From the NCBI RefSeq assembly GCF_001083785.1, contig NZ_LAVL01000037.1, positions 1 to 64,000 of the forward strand: DNA of 64,000 nucleotides, in the 5' to 3' direction. Each line of letters opens with the position of its first letter. The first letter of the stretch is position 1. Below are positions 31,664 through 39,724 of the stretch, one piece after another. A program made the translations under genes and the position numbers. Below the pieces are notes generated by a model. The model worked only from the letters and a program-made list of their open reading frames with translations, searched no databases and was not told the DNA's origin. Source of the stretch: Nonomuraea sp. SBT364. Lineage in GTDB: Bacteria > Actinomycetota > Actinomycetes > Streptosporangiales > Streptosporangiaceae.

Positions 31664-32371
31664 GTGAATGACGAGGCAGAGATCCCAGGCTGGTGGATCG
31701 GCTTCTGGGATTATCTCGATGACGCCGAGCGTCAGGCACTCCTCGACCTCGGCAGGAAGAGAACTTTCGCCGCCGACACCACTTTGCTGCACGAGGAAGA
31801 GCCGTCCAATCACGTCCTCATCGTCATGAGTGGCTGGGTGAAGGTCACCTGCCAGGACTCCGAGGGCCGCGAGGTGGTCCTCGCCCTCAGAGGGCCGGGC
31901 GACATCATCGGTGAGATGGAGGTCATGCTGGAGGACTCCGGGCGTTCCGCGTCCGTCAGATCCCTCCTCAACAACTCGGTCGACGCGCTGGTGCTCCCCC
32001 CGTCCAGATTCATCTCCTTCCTGGGTCACTACCCCAACGCCTGGCTGGCCCTTTACAAGGTGCTGGCCTACCGCCTGCGTCAGTCCAACCGCAACGCACG
32101 CGAATTCGGGCGCATAGGCGTACGGCAGGCTCTCGCCCGTCTGCTGCTGGAACTGGCGGTTCGTCACGGCACCAAGAACGCCGACGGCTCTGTCACTGTT
32201 CAGGTTCTCTCCCAGGAGGAGATCGCCGCCTTCATCTGGTCGTCACGCGACGCCGTGGCCCGCGAATTGGTGCAGTTCCGCGAACGGGGGCTGTTGTCCA
32301 CAGGACGCAGGAGCTACACGATCAACGATATGGGTTCGCTCCGTAAGATCGCGAAGTCCGGGGGCTACTGA
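31664..32371 (+). CDS. Crp/Fnr-family transcriptional regulator
   Basis: A 235-residue regulator. Residues about 20-130 form a cyclic-nucleotide-binding-like beta-barrel (LLHEEEPSNHVLIVMSGWVKVT, GPGDIIGEMEVML). A long helix follows, then the Crp helix-turn-helix (VLSQEEIAAFIWSSRDAVARELVQFRERGLL). The expected cAMP-contact Arg and Ser in the phosphate-binding cassette are not clearly present, and no Cys cluster for iron-sulfur sensing is seen, so the effector is open. GTG is preceded by AAGGA. It faces the seven-gene cupin-FolE operon tail to tail. Confidence 0.87.
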   Translation: MNDEAEIPGWWIGFWDYLDDAERQALLDLGRKRTFAADTTLLHEEEPSNHVLIVMSGWVKVTCQDSEGREVVLALRGPGDIIGEMEVMLEDSGRSASVRSLLNNSVDALVLPPSRFISFLGHYPNAWLALYKVLAYRLRQSNRNAREFGRIGVRQALARLLLELAVRHGTKNADGSVTVQVLSQEEIAAFIWSSRDAVARELVQFRERGLLSTGRRSYTINDMGSLRKIAKSGGY

Positions 32372-33306
32372 ATCGAGGGCTGGCGGGGACAACCGATACC
32401 GGAAGAGGCGTAATAGTGCTCGCGGCTGAATGAGTAGGTCTGCGTGCCGCGTACCGCGCCGTTGAGCGCGGCGAGGAAGGAGCCGAGTTGACCCATGGCC
32501 GACCAGCGCTTCCCTTCGAGAATCTCGCTCACCAGTCCGGCGGTGTAGGCGTCGCCGCAGCCGGTCGGATCGACCATGCCGCCCGGGACCGATACTGCCG
32601 CGACCGGATGAGCCCGGCCTCCGGCATGGACCACCGAACCGGCGGCGCCGTTCGTCGTGACGTAGATCTGCAACCGATCGGCGACCTCGGTGGTGGTGTA
32701 TCCCGTTCGTTGTTGCAGCACGCGGCGTTCCTCTTCGTTGACAACGAGGTAGGACGCCAGTGCGATCAGTTCGCGCAGGTCTTCACCGCTGAACTCGGTG
32801 ACGACCTGCCCCGGTATGAGCAGCGTCGGTATGTCCGCGGCCGTCAACGCCCGTACATGGTCGATCATGGCCTGGCGGAAGGTCGGCGCTACGACGGCCA
32901 ACTCGGCTCCACGTGTCGCGGCTTCGCTCAGTTGGGCCTGCTGGGCCGCTGCCCCGGGATGGAACGCCGTGATCTGGGCTCCGGCAGGGTCCGACAGAAT
33001 CACGCATCGAGCGCTCAGGACGGACTCGTCCACTCGGACGTGCTTCAGGTCGATCCCCAGCTTCAGGAGATGTTCCCGATACGGCGGGAAATCGGAGCCG
33101 ACGACGGCCACGGGGGAGGCTTCATATCCCAGCAGAGCCAGTCCGTAACTGATGTTGGCAGCGCAGCCTCCGTAACTCGTGTGGATCTCCGGAGCGAGGA
33201 AGGCCATGTCCGCGGAGTCGCGTTCGACTCCTCTGTAGCTCGCAAGCGTCTCGTCGATGGCGACGACCATATCGACGGCGATATTGCCGCTCACCAGCAC
33301 TGACAC
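32365..33306 (-). CDS. PfkB-family carbohydrate/nucleoside kinase
   Basis: A 313-residue ribokinase-fold kinase. It starts VSVLVSGNIAVDMVVAID and has YGGCAANISYGLALLG, the N-terminal sugar/nucleoside-binding motif. The ATP site and catalytic base are in VDPTGCGDAYTAGLV (DPTGxGD). It looks closer to bacterial adenosine-kinase-like PfkB members than to fructokinases. GTG 33306 follows TAGGAG. It is the last gene of the cupin-FolE-decarboxylase-PRTase-Nudix operon, where it could phosphorylate a ribosyl intermediate; this is inference. Confidence 0.87.
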   Translation of the reverse strand: MSVLVSGNIAVDMVVAIDETLASYRGVERDSADMAFLAPEIHTSYGGCAANISYGLALLGYEASPVAVVGSDFPPYREHLLKLGIDLKHVRVDESVLSARCVILSDPAGAQITAFHPGAAAQQAQLSEAATRGAELAVVAPTFRQAMIDHVRALTAADIPTLLIPGQVVTEFSGEDLRELIALASYLVVNEEERRVLQQRTGYTTTEVADRLQIYVTTNGAAGSVVHAGGRAHPVAAVSVPGGMVDPTGCGDAYTAGLVSEILEGKRWSAMGQLGSFLAALNGAVRGTQTYSFSREHYYASSGIGCPRQPSIQ

Positions 33307-33314
33307 GGTGGCTC

Positions 33315-33713
33315 CTAAAGACGGCCGTGAGCGTGCAGCCACTCGAAGATGATCTGGTCCACAGGAGATGACAGATGGCGGTCTTCGTACCCGAGCCAGA
33401 CTACCTTGGCGATCTCGGTGGCAGGCTTAATTTCGCCTGAATATTCAGCCTCGTAGCAGCGCATAATGACCTGTACGCCGTCCGGATGGGCGTCCGCCTG
33501 AGCCTCGAACACTCCTAGGAAGGACACGGAGGGCTTGATGATGTCGACCGTGAGTTCCTCGCGGATTTCACGGTCAAGAGTCTCCAGATCGGTCTCGCCG
33601 GGCTCGCGCTTCCCGCCCGGAATATAGTATCGGCTCCGACCTTTCGATAGAGTGCTGAGGATCCGCCCCTCGCGCAGATGAACCCAGGCAACCTTGTCGA
33701 TCGTACGGCTCAA
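33315..33713 (-). CDS. Nudix hydrolase
   Basis: A 132-residue Nudix protein. The Nudix box starts at G34 (GKREPGE), with R48-E49-I50 and E52-E53. The final Gly of the consensus is replaced by Thr55, a tolerated change; the catalytic glutamates are intact. Flanking residues (YYIPGGK, VVWLGYEDRHLSSP) are typical of nucleotide-diphosphate hydrolases. Its ATG overlaps the stop of the PRTase-like gene (ATGA). In this operon it may hydrolyse a pterin or nucleoside triphosphate such as the FolE product. Confidence 0.88.
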   Translation of the reverse strand: MSRTIDKVAWVHLREGRILSTLSKGRSRYYIPGGKREPGETDLETLDREIREELTVDIIKPSVSFLGVFEAQADAHPDGVQVIMRCYEAEYSGEIKPATEIAKVVWLGYEDRHLSSPVDQIIFEWLHAHGRL

Positions 33714-34708
33714 CTCGGCTCCAGTCCCGTGACGTACTGATCAAGAGATGTCTCGCGGGCGAACTCGGCGGCTGCGCGTCCCAGGCGATGCATTTCCCGC
33801 AGCCCTCCCTCGTCCGCCTCGACAGGTGCTCGCACCCGCCACTCCTCATACGGTAGGAGATAGTCTCCCAAGCCGCCGACATGCGCGGCCAATTGCTCGA
33901 GGGTGACCAGCTTGTCCTCGGCGAGCCCGGCCCACCAGGTGCGCCTGAGCGCAAGGTGGGCAGAGGGACTGAACGCCCGCATGCCGCCATCATATATTGC
34001 GCATTTCTCGAAAAGAGAGTCCAGTTTACTCAGTCGTGCCCGCTCGAATTCCAAAGTGGGCGCATAGCCGGTGCGCAGGAAGTCGAAATGGTGCTGGGGC
34101 AGGCCGGGAAGGCCGGTGCCCGGCAACTGGAACACCGCTTCCAGGACGACGATCGTCGCGGCTGTCTCCGGATGCGATTCGGCCAGGGCCCGCTGGATGG
34201 CCGCCACCCCGGATGCCGCCGCCATGGTCACGATCAGCAGATGCCGGGGTCGACCCCATTCACGGATCGTCCGGAGAGCCAGGCTGACGGTTTTTCCGGT
34301 CGCGACGATGTCGCCGAAGGCCATCAGCCCGCCGAGAGCTTCCGGCCGGAGGTAACACAGGCCGGTCTCCCCCTCGGGCCCCCGGTCGGTGCCGATGAAG
34401 CTCACTGTGGGGGTGGCGCCACGCCGGGCAAGAGCCCTGTCCAGGGCGAAAGTCAGTCCGCCGCGGAGGATCACCAGCACGTCGTGGCCATCGCCCGCGA
34501 GCGCCGTCTCCAGCCTCCGGTCCACCTCCGCCGCCTTCGACACGGACTCGGCCGCGGCTTGTGCGACGAGGTCGATGTAGGCCGGGCCCACCAGGGTCGG
34601 ATCGGTCAGCAGCGTTCGTGAGGGCCCGGTCGAGCAGACCACCACCCGTGCGGGCCCCTCACTGTCGTAGGTGTAGCAACCGTCCACTTCGAGCGCGGTC
34701 AACCGCAT
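33710..34708 (-). CDS. Uracil-PRTase-like phosphoribosyltransferase with C-terminal extension
   Basis: A 332-residue protein. Residues about 40-200 resemble uracil phosphoribosyltransferase: DVLVILRGGLTFALDRALA, RPEALGGLMAFGDIVATGKTVSLALRTIREWG (the PRPP loop at about 131-141), and VTMAAASGVAAIQRAL. The loop reads GDIVATGKT in place of the usual DPMLATGGS. The last ~120 residues (LRTGYAPTLEFERARL, WWAGLAEDKLVTLEQLAAHVGGLGDYLLPYEEWRVRAP) are an extension I cannot place. The ATG lies nine bases after the decarboxylase beta gene. It may add or remove a ribosyl phosphate on a base made in this pathway. Confidence 0.7.
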   Translation of the reverse strand: MRLTALEVDGCYTYDSEGPARVVVCSTGPSRTLLTDPTLVGPAYIDLVAQAAAESVSKAAEVDRRLETALAGDGHDVLVILRGGLTFALDRALARRGATPTVSFIGTDRGPEGETGLCYLRPEALGGLMAFGDIVATGKTVSLALRTIREWGRPRHLLIVTMAAASGVAAIQRALAESHPETAATIVVLEAVFQLPGTGLPGLPQHHFDFLRTGYAPTLEFERARLSKLDSLFEKCAIYDGGMRAFSPSAHLALRRTWWAGLAEDKLVTLEQLAAHVGGLGDYLLPYEEWRVRAPVEADEGGLREMHRLGRAAAEFARETSLDQYVTGLEPS

Positions 34709-34716
34709 ACGGCCTC

Positions 34717-35247
34717 CTAGACCTTCCGAGCCGGCAGTCGCGGCTCCCTGCCCTGGTAGGCGGACAGCAGCGCCTCGACCAGATAGGAAGAATGCGCGCC
34801 GTCCAACGGCTTGGTGGCGGCGGGCAGCGGGTCGTCGTTGGTGACGCCGGCAACCCTGAGAGCTGCCGGGGGAATGCCGAAGGCGCCGAGCAGTCGATCC
34901 CAGTCGATCGGGCTCGTACGGCTGGGCAGCCCGCCGGATGACTCGTAGATGCCGTTGTCCACGATGACGACGCTGAGATTCTCCGGCAGTTGGGCCGCCA
35001 GAACCGGGAGCACGGAGAGATTCATCAGCAGCCCGCCATCGGTTTCGAAGCCGTGGACCCGAACAGCCGGCGCCGCGAGCGCGATGCCCAACGCGAGCGG
35101 GATGACGTCGCCCATGCTGTCGATGAACAGCGTACATTCGGGCCGCGCGCGGTAAACGACCTCACTGGTGCGGCCGGGGGCGCAGACGATGACAGACTGC
35201 TGAGGGGCGTCCCGCAGAACGCTCGCCACCAACTCTTCGGTGTTCAC
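34717..35247 (-). CDS. TPP-dependent 2-oxoacid decarboxylase, beta (TPP-binding) subunit
   Basis: A 176-residue protein matching the C-terminal TPP-pyrophosphate domain of sulfopyruvate/phosphonopyruvate decarboxylases (ComE-like). The cofactor motif is ETDGGLLMNLSVLPVLAA, followed by VVIVDNGIYESSGGLPSRT. GTG overlaps the alpha-subunit stop (GTGA), so subunits are made in equal amounts. No phosphoenolpyruvate mutase or sulfolactate dehydrogenase gene is near, so the physiological oxoacid is unknown. Confidence 0.78.
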   Translation of the reverse strand: MNTEELVASVLRDAPQQSVIVCAPGRTSEVVYRARPECTLFIDSMGDVIPLALGIALAAPAVRVHGFETDGGLLMNLSVLPVLAAQLPENLSVVIVDNGIYESSGGLPSRTSPIDWDRLLGAFGIPPAALRVAGVTNDDPLPAATKPLDGAHSSYLVEALLSAYQGREPRLPARKV

Positions 35248-35741
35248 CGTTGTGCTCCCGCCAGGAGGGCACGATCGGCGACAAGCGCCACGGAGCACTG
35301 GCCGGTGCCGAGCATCGCATAGGCGTCATCGAGTGCGCCGGCGAACTGGTCGGCACCGGACACCCGCTTCGACCTGATCCTCAGCGTTCTCAGATGGTCA
35401 TCCATGGTTTCGCTGTGCGCGATTCCCCACCAGTTGGGCTCGCCGAAGTCGCCGCGATGCGAGATCAGCATCACTACATGCAGCCGGTGGGACAACAGGA
35501 ATCTGGAAAGGGTCTCGCAGGCCCTTCTGAGCCCGGAGTTCTCCATGATGAGGAGAGTCCTGACACCGGCGAGGGTGGCCCCGGCCGTGATGCCCACGGC
35601 GGTCGCCTCATCGCAGGTCTGGACGTATCGGATCTCCCCCCTCTCGGTGACGAGGCGGCACAGGGGGCCGAGGAGCGAATCCGGCAGGGCGACCACCATG
35701 CGAACATCGCTGGTGAGCAGGTCGCGGTAGAGCCGCTCCAC
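35244..35741 (-). CDS. TPP-dependent 2-oxoacid decarboxylase, alpha (PYR) subunit
   Basis: A protein of about 165 residues matching the pyrimidine-binding domain of ComD/phosphonopyruvate decarboxylases. The Glu that activates thiamine is in VQTCDEATAVGITAGATLAG; LIMENSGLRRACETLSRFLL and LISHRGDFGEPNWWG follow. GTG 35741 starts two bases after the FolE stop; TTG 35750 is an alternative. Together with the beta gene it rebuilds one split decarboxylase. Coupled on both sides. Confidence 0.76.
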   Translation of the reverse strand: MERLYRDLLTSDVRMVVALPDSLLGPLCRLVTERGEIRYVQTCDEATAVGITAGATLAGVRTLLIMENSGLRRACETLSRFLLSHRLHVVMLISHRGDFGEPNWWGIAHSETMDDHLRTLRIRSKRVSGADQFAGALDDAYAMLGTGQCSVALVADRALLAGAQR

Positions 35742-35743
35742 CG

Positions 35744-36277
35744 TCAGCAAGTGCGTCCTGCCAGCACGCCCACGCCGTACGACGTGGTCGTGGAGGAGGT
35801 GACGGCACCGGGGCCGCGGTGCGACATGCAGAGGTGTTGGGCGGTGAGGCTTGCCCAGGTCCCTTGCGCGCCCGCCCCCGCCATGAGCAGATCGGCGATC
35901 TGTTTGGTGAGGATTTCCTGCAGTTGGAAACGTCGCGCCAGGCAATCGACCAGCCGGGGGATTTTCCCGAGGCCGATGATCGTGTTTCCGGGGAGATACG
36001 CAACTGCCGCCGTGCCGAAGAAGGGCAGGAAGTGATGTGAGCACATGGAGACGAAGGGAATGTCCTTCACCTCGACCAGCCCATGCGTCTCACCGTCCTC
36101 GATCCGCACCACCGGCTTGAGCAGCGACAGCGGTTCGATCTGCTCGCCCGCCAGCAGATCCCGGTAGGCGTTGCCGATGCGGCTGGGGTTCTCCTCGATA
36201 CTCCGGCTCAGCACCGCGTAACCCGGGGAGGAGGGCCCCAGGACCTTGCCGCACCAGTCAAGCAGGATCTCATCCAT
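35744..36277 (-). CDS. folE: GTP cyclohydrolase I
   Basis: A 177-residue type I GTP cyclohydrolase, converting GTP to 7,8-dihydroneopterin triphosphate. Zinc ligands are C79 and H82 in [11 protein letters not shown] and C150 in [30 protein letters not shown] and [13 protein letters not shown] are family blocks. It lacks the usual long N-terminal extension. The start lies inside the cupin gene's end. No folB, folP, queD or queE gene is adjacent, so it probably serves the specialised pathway of this operon and not folate synthesis. The basis is motif match plus context. Confidence 0.88.
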   Translation of the reverse strand: MDEILLDWCGKVLGPSSPGYAVLSRSIEENPSRIGNAYRDLLAGEQIEPLSLLKPVVRIEDGETHGLVEVKDIPFVSMCSHHFLPFFGTAAVAYLPGNTIIGLGKIPRLVDCLARRFQLQEILTKQIADLLMAGAGAQGTWASLTAQHLCMSHRGPGAVTSSTTTSYGVGVLAGRTC

Positions 36278-36575
36278 TGCCTGGACCTGTTTCGAGGAGT
36301 TCCACGATGATGTTCCGATAAACCGTGGAGCCGACGTTGCGGAGAGAATGGGGCAGGCCGGCCGCGTGATAAACCGATTCGCCCAGCCGGTCGTCGCACG
36401 CTTCGACGCTGCCGTCGGAATAGTGGGTCTCCGTGCTACCGCCCGACACCACGACGTAGACGTAGTCGCAGGAGTGCTGGTGAACCGGGGTCTGCTCGCC
36501 GGGGTTAAGATCCAGGGTCCATACCCGGACATACTCATCTTCGTAGGTTAATCTTGTGCCGATTGGTGCGGACAT
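36270..36575 (-). CDS. Small cupin-domain protein
   Basis: A single beta-barrel cupin of about 101 residues. The metal motif is [22 protein letters not shown] (HxH with a downstream acidic residue), and the second half motif is [18 protein letters not shown] with its His. It is the first gene of the seven-gene operon and overlaps folE by eight bases. It could be a small dioxygenase, isomerase or sensor. The start is uncertain: ATG 36575 or in-frame ATG 36587; neither has ideal spacing from GAGGGG at about 36580-36585. Confidence 0.75.
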   Translation of the reverse strand: MSAPIGTRLTYEDEYVRVWTLDLNPGEQTPVHQHSCDYVYVVVSGGSTETHYSDGSVEACDDRLGESVYHAAGLPHSLRNVGSTVYRNIIVELLETGPGNG

Positions 36576-36730
36576 CCATCCCCTCATCGGTTGATTTCCG
36601 CCAGTATTACATTCATCGACGATCCCGAAAAGGCACATTCTGGATCGGTACTTTCACGTAGTGACGCATCGCGTTCGCGGGGTGGGGTGCCCTCCGGCAG
36701 GGCCCCGCGGGGTCCGCGCCTGCCGTCACG

Positions 36731-36982
36731 CCCTGTCAGGTCCCAGATGACGAGGCCGGTGATGAACACCCCGGCGATGACCAGGTTCTGCGTGATCAGG
36801 CGTCCGGCCCGGCGGGAGAGGGCCACCGAGACCGGGACGGCGGCAGGCTCGTCCCGTACGACCACGGCGTCGGCGGTCTCCAGGGCGAGGTCGGAACCGG
36901 CCGGGCCCATGGCGGCGACGGTGGCGGCGGCGTCGGGCCGCAGGCGCTCGGTGATGCCGAGCACCCCGACCGGTTCGCCGAC
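36731..36982 (-). pseudogene. Remnant of a heavy-metal P-type ATPase
   Basis: The translation VGVLGITERLRPDAAATVAAM then GPAGSDLALETADAVVVRDE and RLITQNLVIAGVFITGLVIWDL matches the hinge and C-terminal helices of a metal-transporting P1B ATPase. The roughly 65 residues that should separate the first two blocks, with the TGDN and GDGVND motifs, are missing. The rest of the protein is also gone. It is a decayed fragment that abuts the ArsR remnant. Confidence 0.75.
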
Positions 36983-37173
36983 GCGGCTCCCACCGCCGTC
37001 AGCCGGCACCTGGCAAGCTCCGCCTGGCCGGCCTGGTCAAGGGGCGCCGGGAGGGCACGTTCGGCTACCGCACCGCCGCCGACGAGTACGTACGCCGCCT
37101 GCTCACCCAGGGGCTCCATCACGCCGACCGCGCCGACCGCGGCGGTGATCAAGAGCTGGCGCGGGAGGAATAG
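36977..37173 (+). pseudogene. Frameshifted, truncated ArsR-family repressor
   Basis: The recognition helix PTAVSRHLA is read in one frame, and KLRLAGLVKGRREGTFGYRTAADEYVRRLLTQGLHHADRA in the next, to a TAG at 37171-37173. Joining the two needs one extra base near 37014. Together they give the second half of an ArsR/SmtB winged helix and dimer helix. The N-terminal half is absent. It was probably the repressor of the adjacent metal ATPase and is now dead. Confidence 0.78.
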
Positions 37174-37376
37174 GGGAGCAGGGCCATCTCGCGGGCGTTC
37201 TTGACGGCCTTGGCGATCTGGCGTTGTTGCTGGACGGTGATGCCGGTGACGCGGCGGCTGCGGATCTTGCCCCGGTCGGAGATGAACTTGCGGAGCAGGG
37301 CGGTGTCCTTGTAGTCGATGCGGTCGATGCCCAGCAGCGGGTCGGTCTTCTTGCGCGGGGTGCGGCGGGGCTTCAC
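37149..37376 (-). CDS. rpsR2: 30S ribosomal protein S18, zinc-free paralogue
   Basis: A 75-residue S18 ([64 protein letters not shown]). It lacks Cys residues, marking the C-minus form that replaces the zinc-binding protein during zinc starvation. The GTG overlaps the CobW-type stop (GTGA). It is read away from the L33-L32 operon with a Zur-like box between. Its end overlaps the dead ArsR gene. Confidence 0.95.
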   Translation of the reverse strand: MKPRRTPRKKTDPLLGIDRIDYKDTALLRKFISDRGKIRSRRVTGITVQQQRQIAKAVKNAREMALLPYSSRASS

Positions 37377-38515
37377 GCGGTCTCCTTGATGTTGAGGATG
37401 GGGGCGAACGGGTCGTCGTAGCGGGACCAGGCGTCCGGGCCGGCTTCTTCTTCCTCCGGGGTGAGCAGGCAGGAGTCGAGGAGGGCGTGGAAGCGGGCGG
37501 TGTCGAGGTCGGGGCCGGTGAAGACGAGGTGCTGGACGCGGTCGCCGTGCTGGTTGTCCCAGTCCAGGGCGGCGGTCAGGCGGCGGGCGGGGGAGACCAG
37601 GTCCCAGGCGGCTTCGGGGAGTGCGGCCAGCCAGGGGCCGGCGTCTTCGGCCGAGACGATGCCGGCGACGGCGTCCCAGGCGAGGAGCTGGTTGGGGCGG
37701 GTGGCCAGCCAGAAGCGGCCGCGTGAGCGTACGGACTCGGTGACGAGGTCGTCGACCGCCTCGAAGAGGCGGGCGGGGTGCAGCGGGCGGCGGCTGCGCC
37801 AGACGGTGGTGACGATCTCGTCGGTCTCGGCGTCGCAGGGCAGCTGGGCGGTGGCCGGGTCCACGCGTTCGGCCAGCTCGCCGGTGCACACGGCGGCGCC
37901 GGTCACCGAGGGCAGGGTGCCGACGGCGTGGATCGGGGTGATCGGAGCCAGGTGGGAGAGGACCGCGCGCGACAGATCCCGATCCTCGTCGTCGCCGCCG
38001 TGCAGCACCAGGGCGGTGGGGTATTCGAGCTGCCTGGCCAGGACCTCCGCCAGGTAGCGCTGGTCGCCGGAGGCGGCGGGCTTGCCGACCTCGCGCAGGC
38101 GTTCGCCGCGGGTGATGTCGTCCGGCAGGGCCGCGGGGTCCAGCGCGGTGAGCACGGCGGTGAGGCGCAAGGTCTCGTGGGCTTCGTCGCAGTCGACGGC
38201 CTCGGCCACCGATCGGGGCTCGACCGAGTCCCACAGGTCCACGATCAGCAGGGGTGACGCGGGGGCCAGCTGGATGAGCCGGGGGATCAGATCCTCGCGC
38301 ACGGTGCAGGTGACGCAGCCGTGGGCCAGCCGTACGTCGACCGTGTCCAGCACGCCGGTCACGTCGCGGACGGTGCGCCGGACCAGCCCGTCGGCGACCT
38401 CGCTCAGGTCGTGGTGGATGGCGAGCGAACCGGGATGCGTGGCGAGGAGCCGTTCGACGGTGGCGGTGCGGGCCGTGCCGTGCAGGCCCGCGACGAGGAC
38501 GACGGGGGTGGCCAC
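37373..38515 (-). CDS. CobW/COG0523-type protein with degenerate P-loop
   Basis: A 380-residue member of the CobW/COG0523 family, often zinc chaperones. The expected P-loop GxxGxGKT is replaced by [10 protein letters not shown] (residues 10-19), and the metal motif CxCC is reduced to CVTC (67-70). The C-terminal CobW_C-like region ([46 protein letters not shown]) is present. Mycobacterial Mrf, the ribosome-hibernation recruitment factor encoded beside zinc-free S18, is a related protein in the same setting. It is coupled to S18 and read from a Zur-like box. Confidence 0.85.
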   Translation of the reverse strand: MATPVVLVAGLHGTARTATVERLLATHPGSLAIHHDLSEVADGLVRRTVRDVTGVLDTVDVRLAHGCVTCTVREDLIPRLIQLAPASPLLIVDLWDSVEPRSVAEAVDCDEAHETLRLTAVLTALDPAALPDDITRGERLREVGKPAASGDQRYLAEVLARQLEYPTALVLHGGDDEDRDLSRAVLSHLAPITPIHAVGTLPSVTGAAVCTGELAERVDPATAQLPCDAETDEIVTTVWRSRRPLHPARLFEAVDDLVTESVRSRGRFWLATRPNQLLAWDAVAGIVSAEDAGPWLAALPEAAWDLVSPARRLTAALDWDNQHGDRVQHLVFTGPDLDTARFHALLDSCLLTPEEEEAGPDAWSRYDDPFAPILNIKETA

Positions 38516-38534
38516 TCAGCCTCCAGGTGTAGAA

Positions 38535-38557
38535 ATGAAAACCGTTGTCGTTATCAT
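38535..38557. promoter_or_regulatory. Zur-like box between CobW/S18 and the L33 operon
   Basis: ATGAAAAC and GTTATCAT are near-perfect inverted arms seven bases apart. The 15-mer TGAAAACCGTTGTCG fits the actinobacterial Zur pattern (TGAAAATCATTTTCA type) and matches two sites at 43504-43544. It sits between the CobW-type start (38515) and rpmG start (38588), so it can repress both. Confidence 0.7.
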
Positions 38558-38587
38558 GGCACAGCTCCGCAAGAAGGAAGGAATCGC

Positions 38588-38752
38588 TTGGCCAGGAATG
38601 AGGTGCGTCCCGTGATCAAGCTCAAGTCCACGGCCGGCACCGGCTACACCTACGTGACCAGGAAGAACCGTCGGAACACGCCGGACCGGCTCACGCTGCG
38701 CAAGTACGACCCGACCATCCGTCGGCACGTGCTGTTCAGGGAGGAGCGATGA
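38588..38752 (+). CDS. rpmG: 50S ribosomal protein L33, zinc-free paralogue
   Basis: A 54-residue L33 ([49 protein letters not shown]). It begins with TTG, which matches the family N-terminus ARNEVRP and follows AAGGAAGGA by five bases. The four Cys of the zinc form are absent. First gene of a five-gene operon. Its stop overlaps the next start (ATGA). Confidence 0.93.
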   Translation: MARNEVRPVIKLKSTAGTGYTYVTRKNRRNTPDRLTLRKYDPTIRRHVLFREER

Positions 38753-38937
38753 AGAAGGGCATCCACCCCGGCTACCGGCCGGTCGTCTTCCGCGACCCCG
38801 CCGAGTGGACGGCCGGCGGGACGTACCCGGTGGTGGGCGTCTCCTCGGCGAGTCACCCGCTCTACACCGGCCGCAACCGCGTCCTGGACACCGCGGGCCG
38901 CGTCGAGCGGTTCAACCAACGTTACGGAAGGACCTGA
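38749..38937 (+). CDS. rpmE2: 50S ribosomal protein L31 type B, zinc-free
   Basis: A 62-residue type B L31 ([46 protein letters not shown]). It has no Cys. The type B protein is usually about 80 residues; the loop between VVFRD and GGTYPVV is about 17-20 residues shorter here. ATGA overlap with rpmG and TGATG overlap with rpmB. Confidence 0.93.
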   Translation: MKKGIHPGYRPVVFRDPAEWTAGGTYPVVGVSSASHPLYTGRNRVLDTAGRVERFNQRYGRT

Positions 38938-39173
38938 TGTCCGCGCACTGCCAGCTCACCGGCGTCAAGCCGGTCTTCGGCAACAACGTCTCCCACTCCC
39001 ACCGGCGCACCCGCCGCCGCTGGGACCCCAACATCCAGCAGCGCCGCTACTGGCTGCCCGGCGAGGACCGTTTCGTCCGGCTCACCGTCAGCGCCCGCGC
39101 GATCAGGACCATCGACAAGATCGGCGTCGAGGCGGCGGTCGCGCGGATCCGTGCCCGGGGAGGGAAGGTCTGA
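38937..39173 (+). CDS. rpmB2: 50S ribosomal protein L28, zinc-free paralogue
   Basis: A 78-residue L28 ([62 protein letters not shown]). Only one Cys remains, so the four-Cys zinc site is lost. It overlaps both neighbours by one base or more (TGATG), in an operon of alternative ribosomal proteins. Confidence 0.93.
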   Translation: MSAHCQLTGVKPVFGNNVSHSHRRTRRRWDPNIQQRRYWLPGEDRFVRLTVSARAIRTIDKIGVEAAVARIRARGGKV

Positions 39174-39472
39174 TGGCCAAGAAGAGCAAGATCGCTGCCA
39201 ACGAGCGGCGCAAGGCCGTCGTGGCACGCCATGCCGTACGCCGCGCCGAGCTGAAGGAGGTCATCCGCACCGGCACGCCGCAGGAACGGGCCGATGCCGT
39301 GCGCGAGCTGGCCCGCCGGCCGCGCGACGCCAGCGCCACCCGGGTGCGCAACCGCGACTCCGTCGACGGCCGCCCGCGCGGTCATTTGACGAAGTTCGGG
39401 CTGTCCCGGGTGCGTTTCCGGGAGATGGCCCACCGCGGCGAGTTGCCCGGCATCACGAAGGCGAGCTGGTGA
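39173..39472 (+). CDS. rpsN2: 30S ribosomal protein S14, zinc-free long form
   Basis: A 99-residue S14 ([77 protein letters not shown]). The long form without the CxxC pairs is the zinc-independent type. The usual actinobacterial major S14 is short and zinc-binding. The ATG shares bases with the L28 stop. Confidence 0.95.
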   Translation: MAKKSKIAANERRKAVVARHAVRRAELKEVIRTGTPQERADAVRELARRPRDASATRVRNRDSVDGRPRGHLTKFGLSRVRFREMAHRGELPGITKASW

Positions 39473-39474
39473 CC

Positions 39475-39642
39475 GTGGCCGTACCCAAGCGCAGGACCTC
39501 GCGCAGCAACACCCGGCACCGCCGCAGCCAGTGGAAGGCCGCCGTCCCCGAACTCGTCCCGATCACCGTGAACGGGCGCGACCTGCTCGTGCCCCGCCGT
39601 CTCATCCGCGCCTACCAGCGAGGGTTGATCACGGTCGCATAG
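39475..39642 (+). CDS. rpmF2: 50S ribosomal protein L32, zinc-free paralogue
   Basis: A 55-residue L32 ([50 protein letters not shown]). The Cys motifs of zinc-binding L32 are missing. GTG 39475 gives the family N-terminus AVPKR; GTG 39469 would add two residues. It ends the operon just before a strong inverted repeat. Confidence 0.9.
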   Translation: MAVPKRRTSRSNTRHRRSQWKAAVPELVPITVNGRDLLVPRRLIRAYQRGLITVA

Positions 39643-39651
39643 AGGACGTCC

Positions 39652-39704
39652 GACCACCGGGCCGCTGCGCAGCGCAAGGGACAACCAGCGCGGGCCCGGT
39701 GGTC
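39652..39704. terminator. Long inverted repeat between convergent operons
   Basis: GACCACCGGGCC (39652-39663) pairs perfectly with GGCCCGGTGGTC (39693-39704) across a 27-base loop that itself contains a short GCTGCGCAGC hairpin. It sits between the end of rpmF2 and the end of the ABC ATPase gene, so it can terminate both. Confidence 0.75.
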
Positions 39705-39724
39705 AGTGAGTTCACGAGCGGCGG

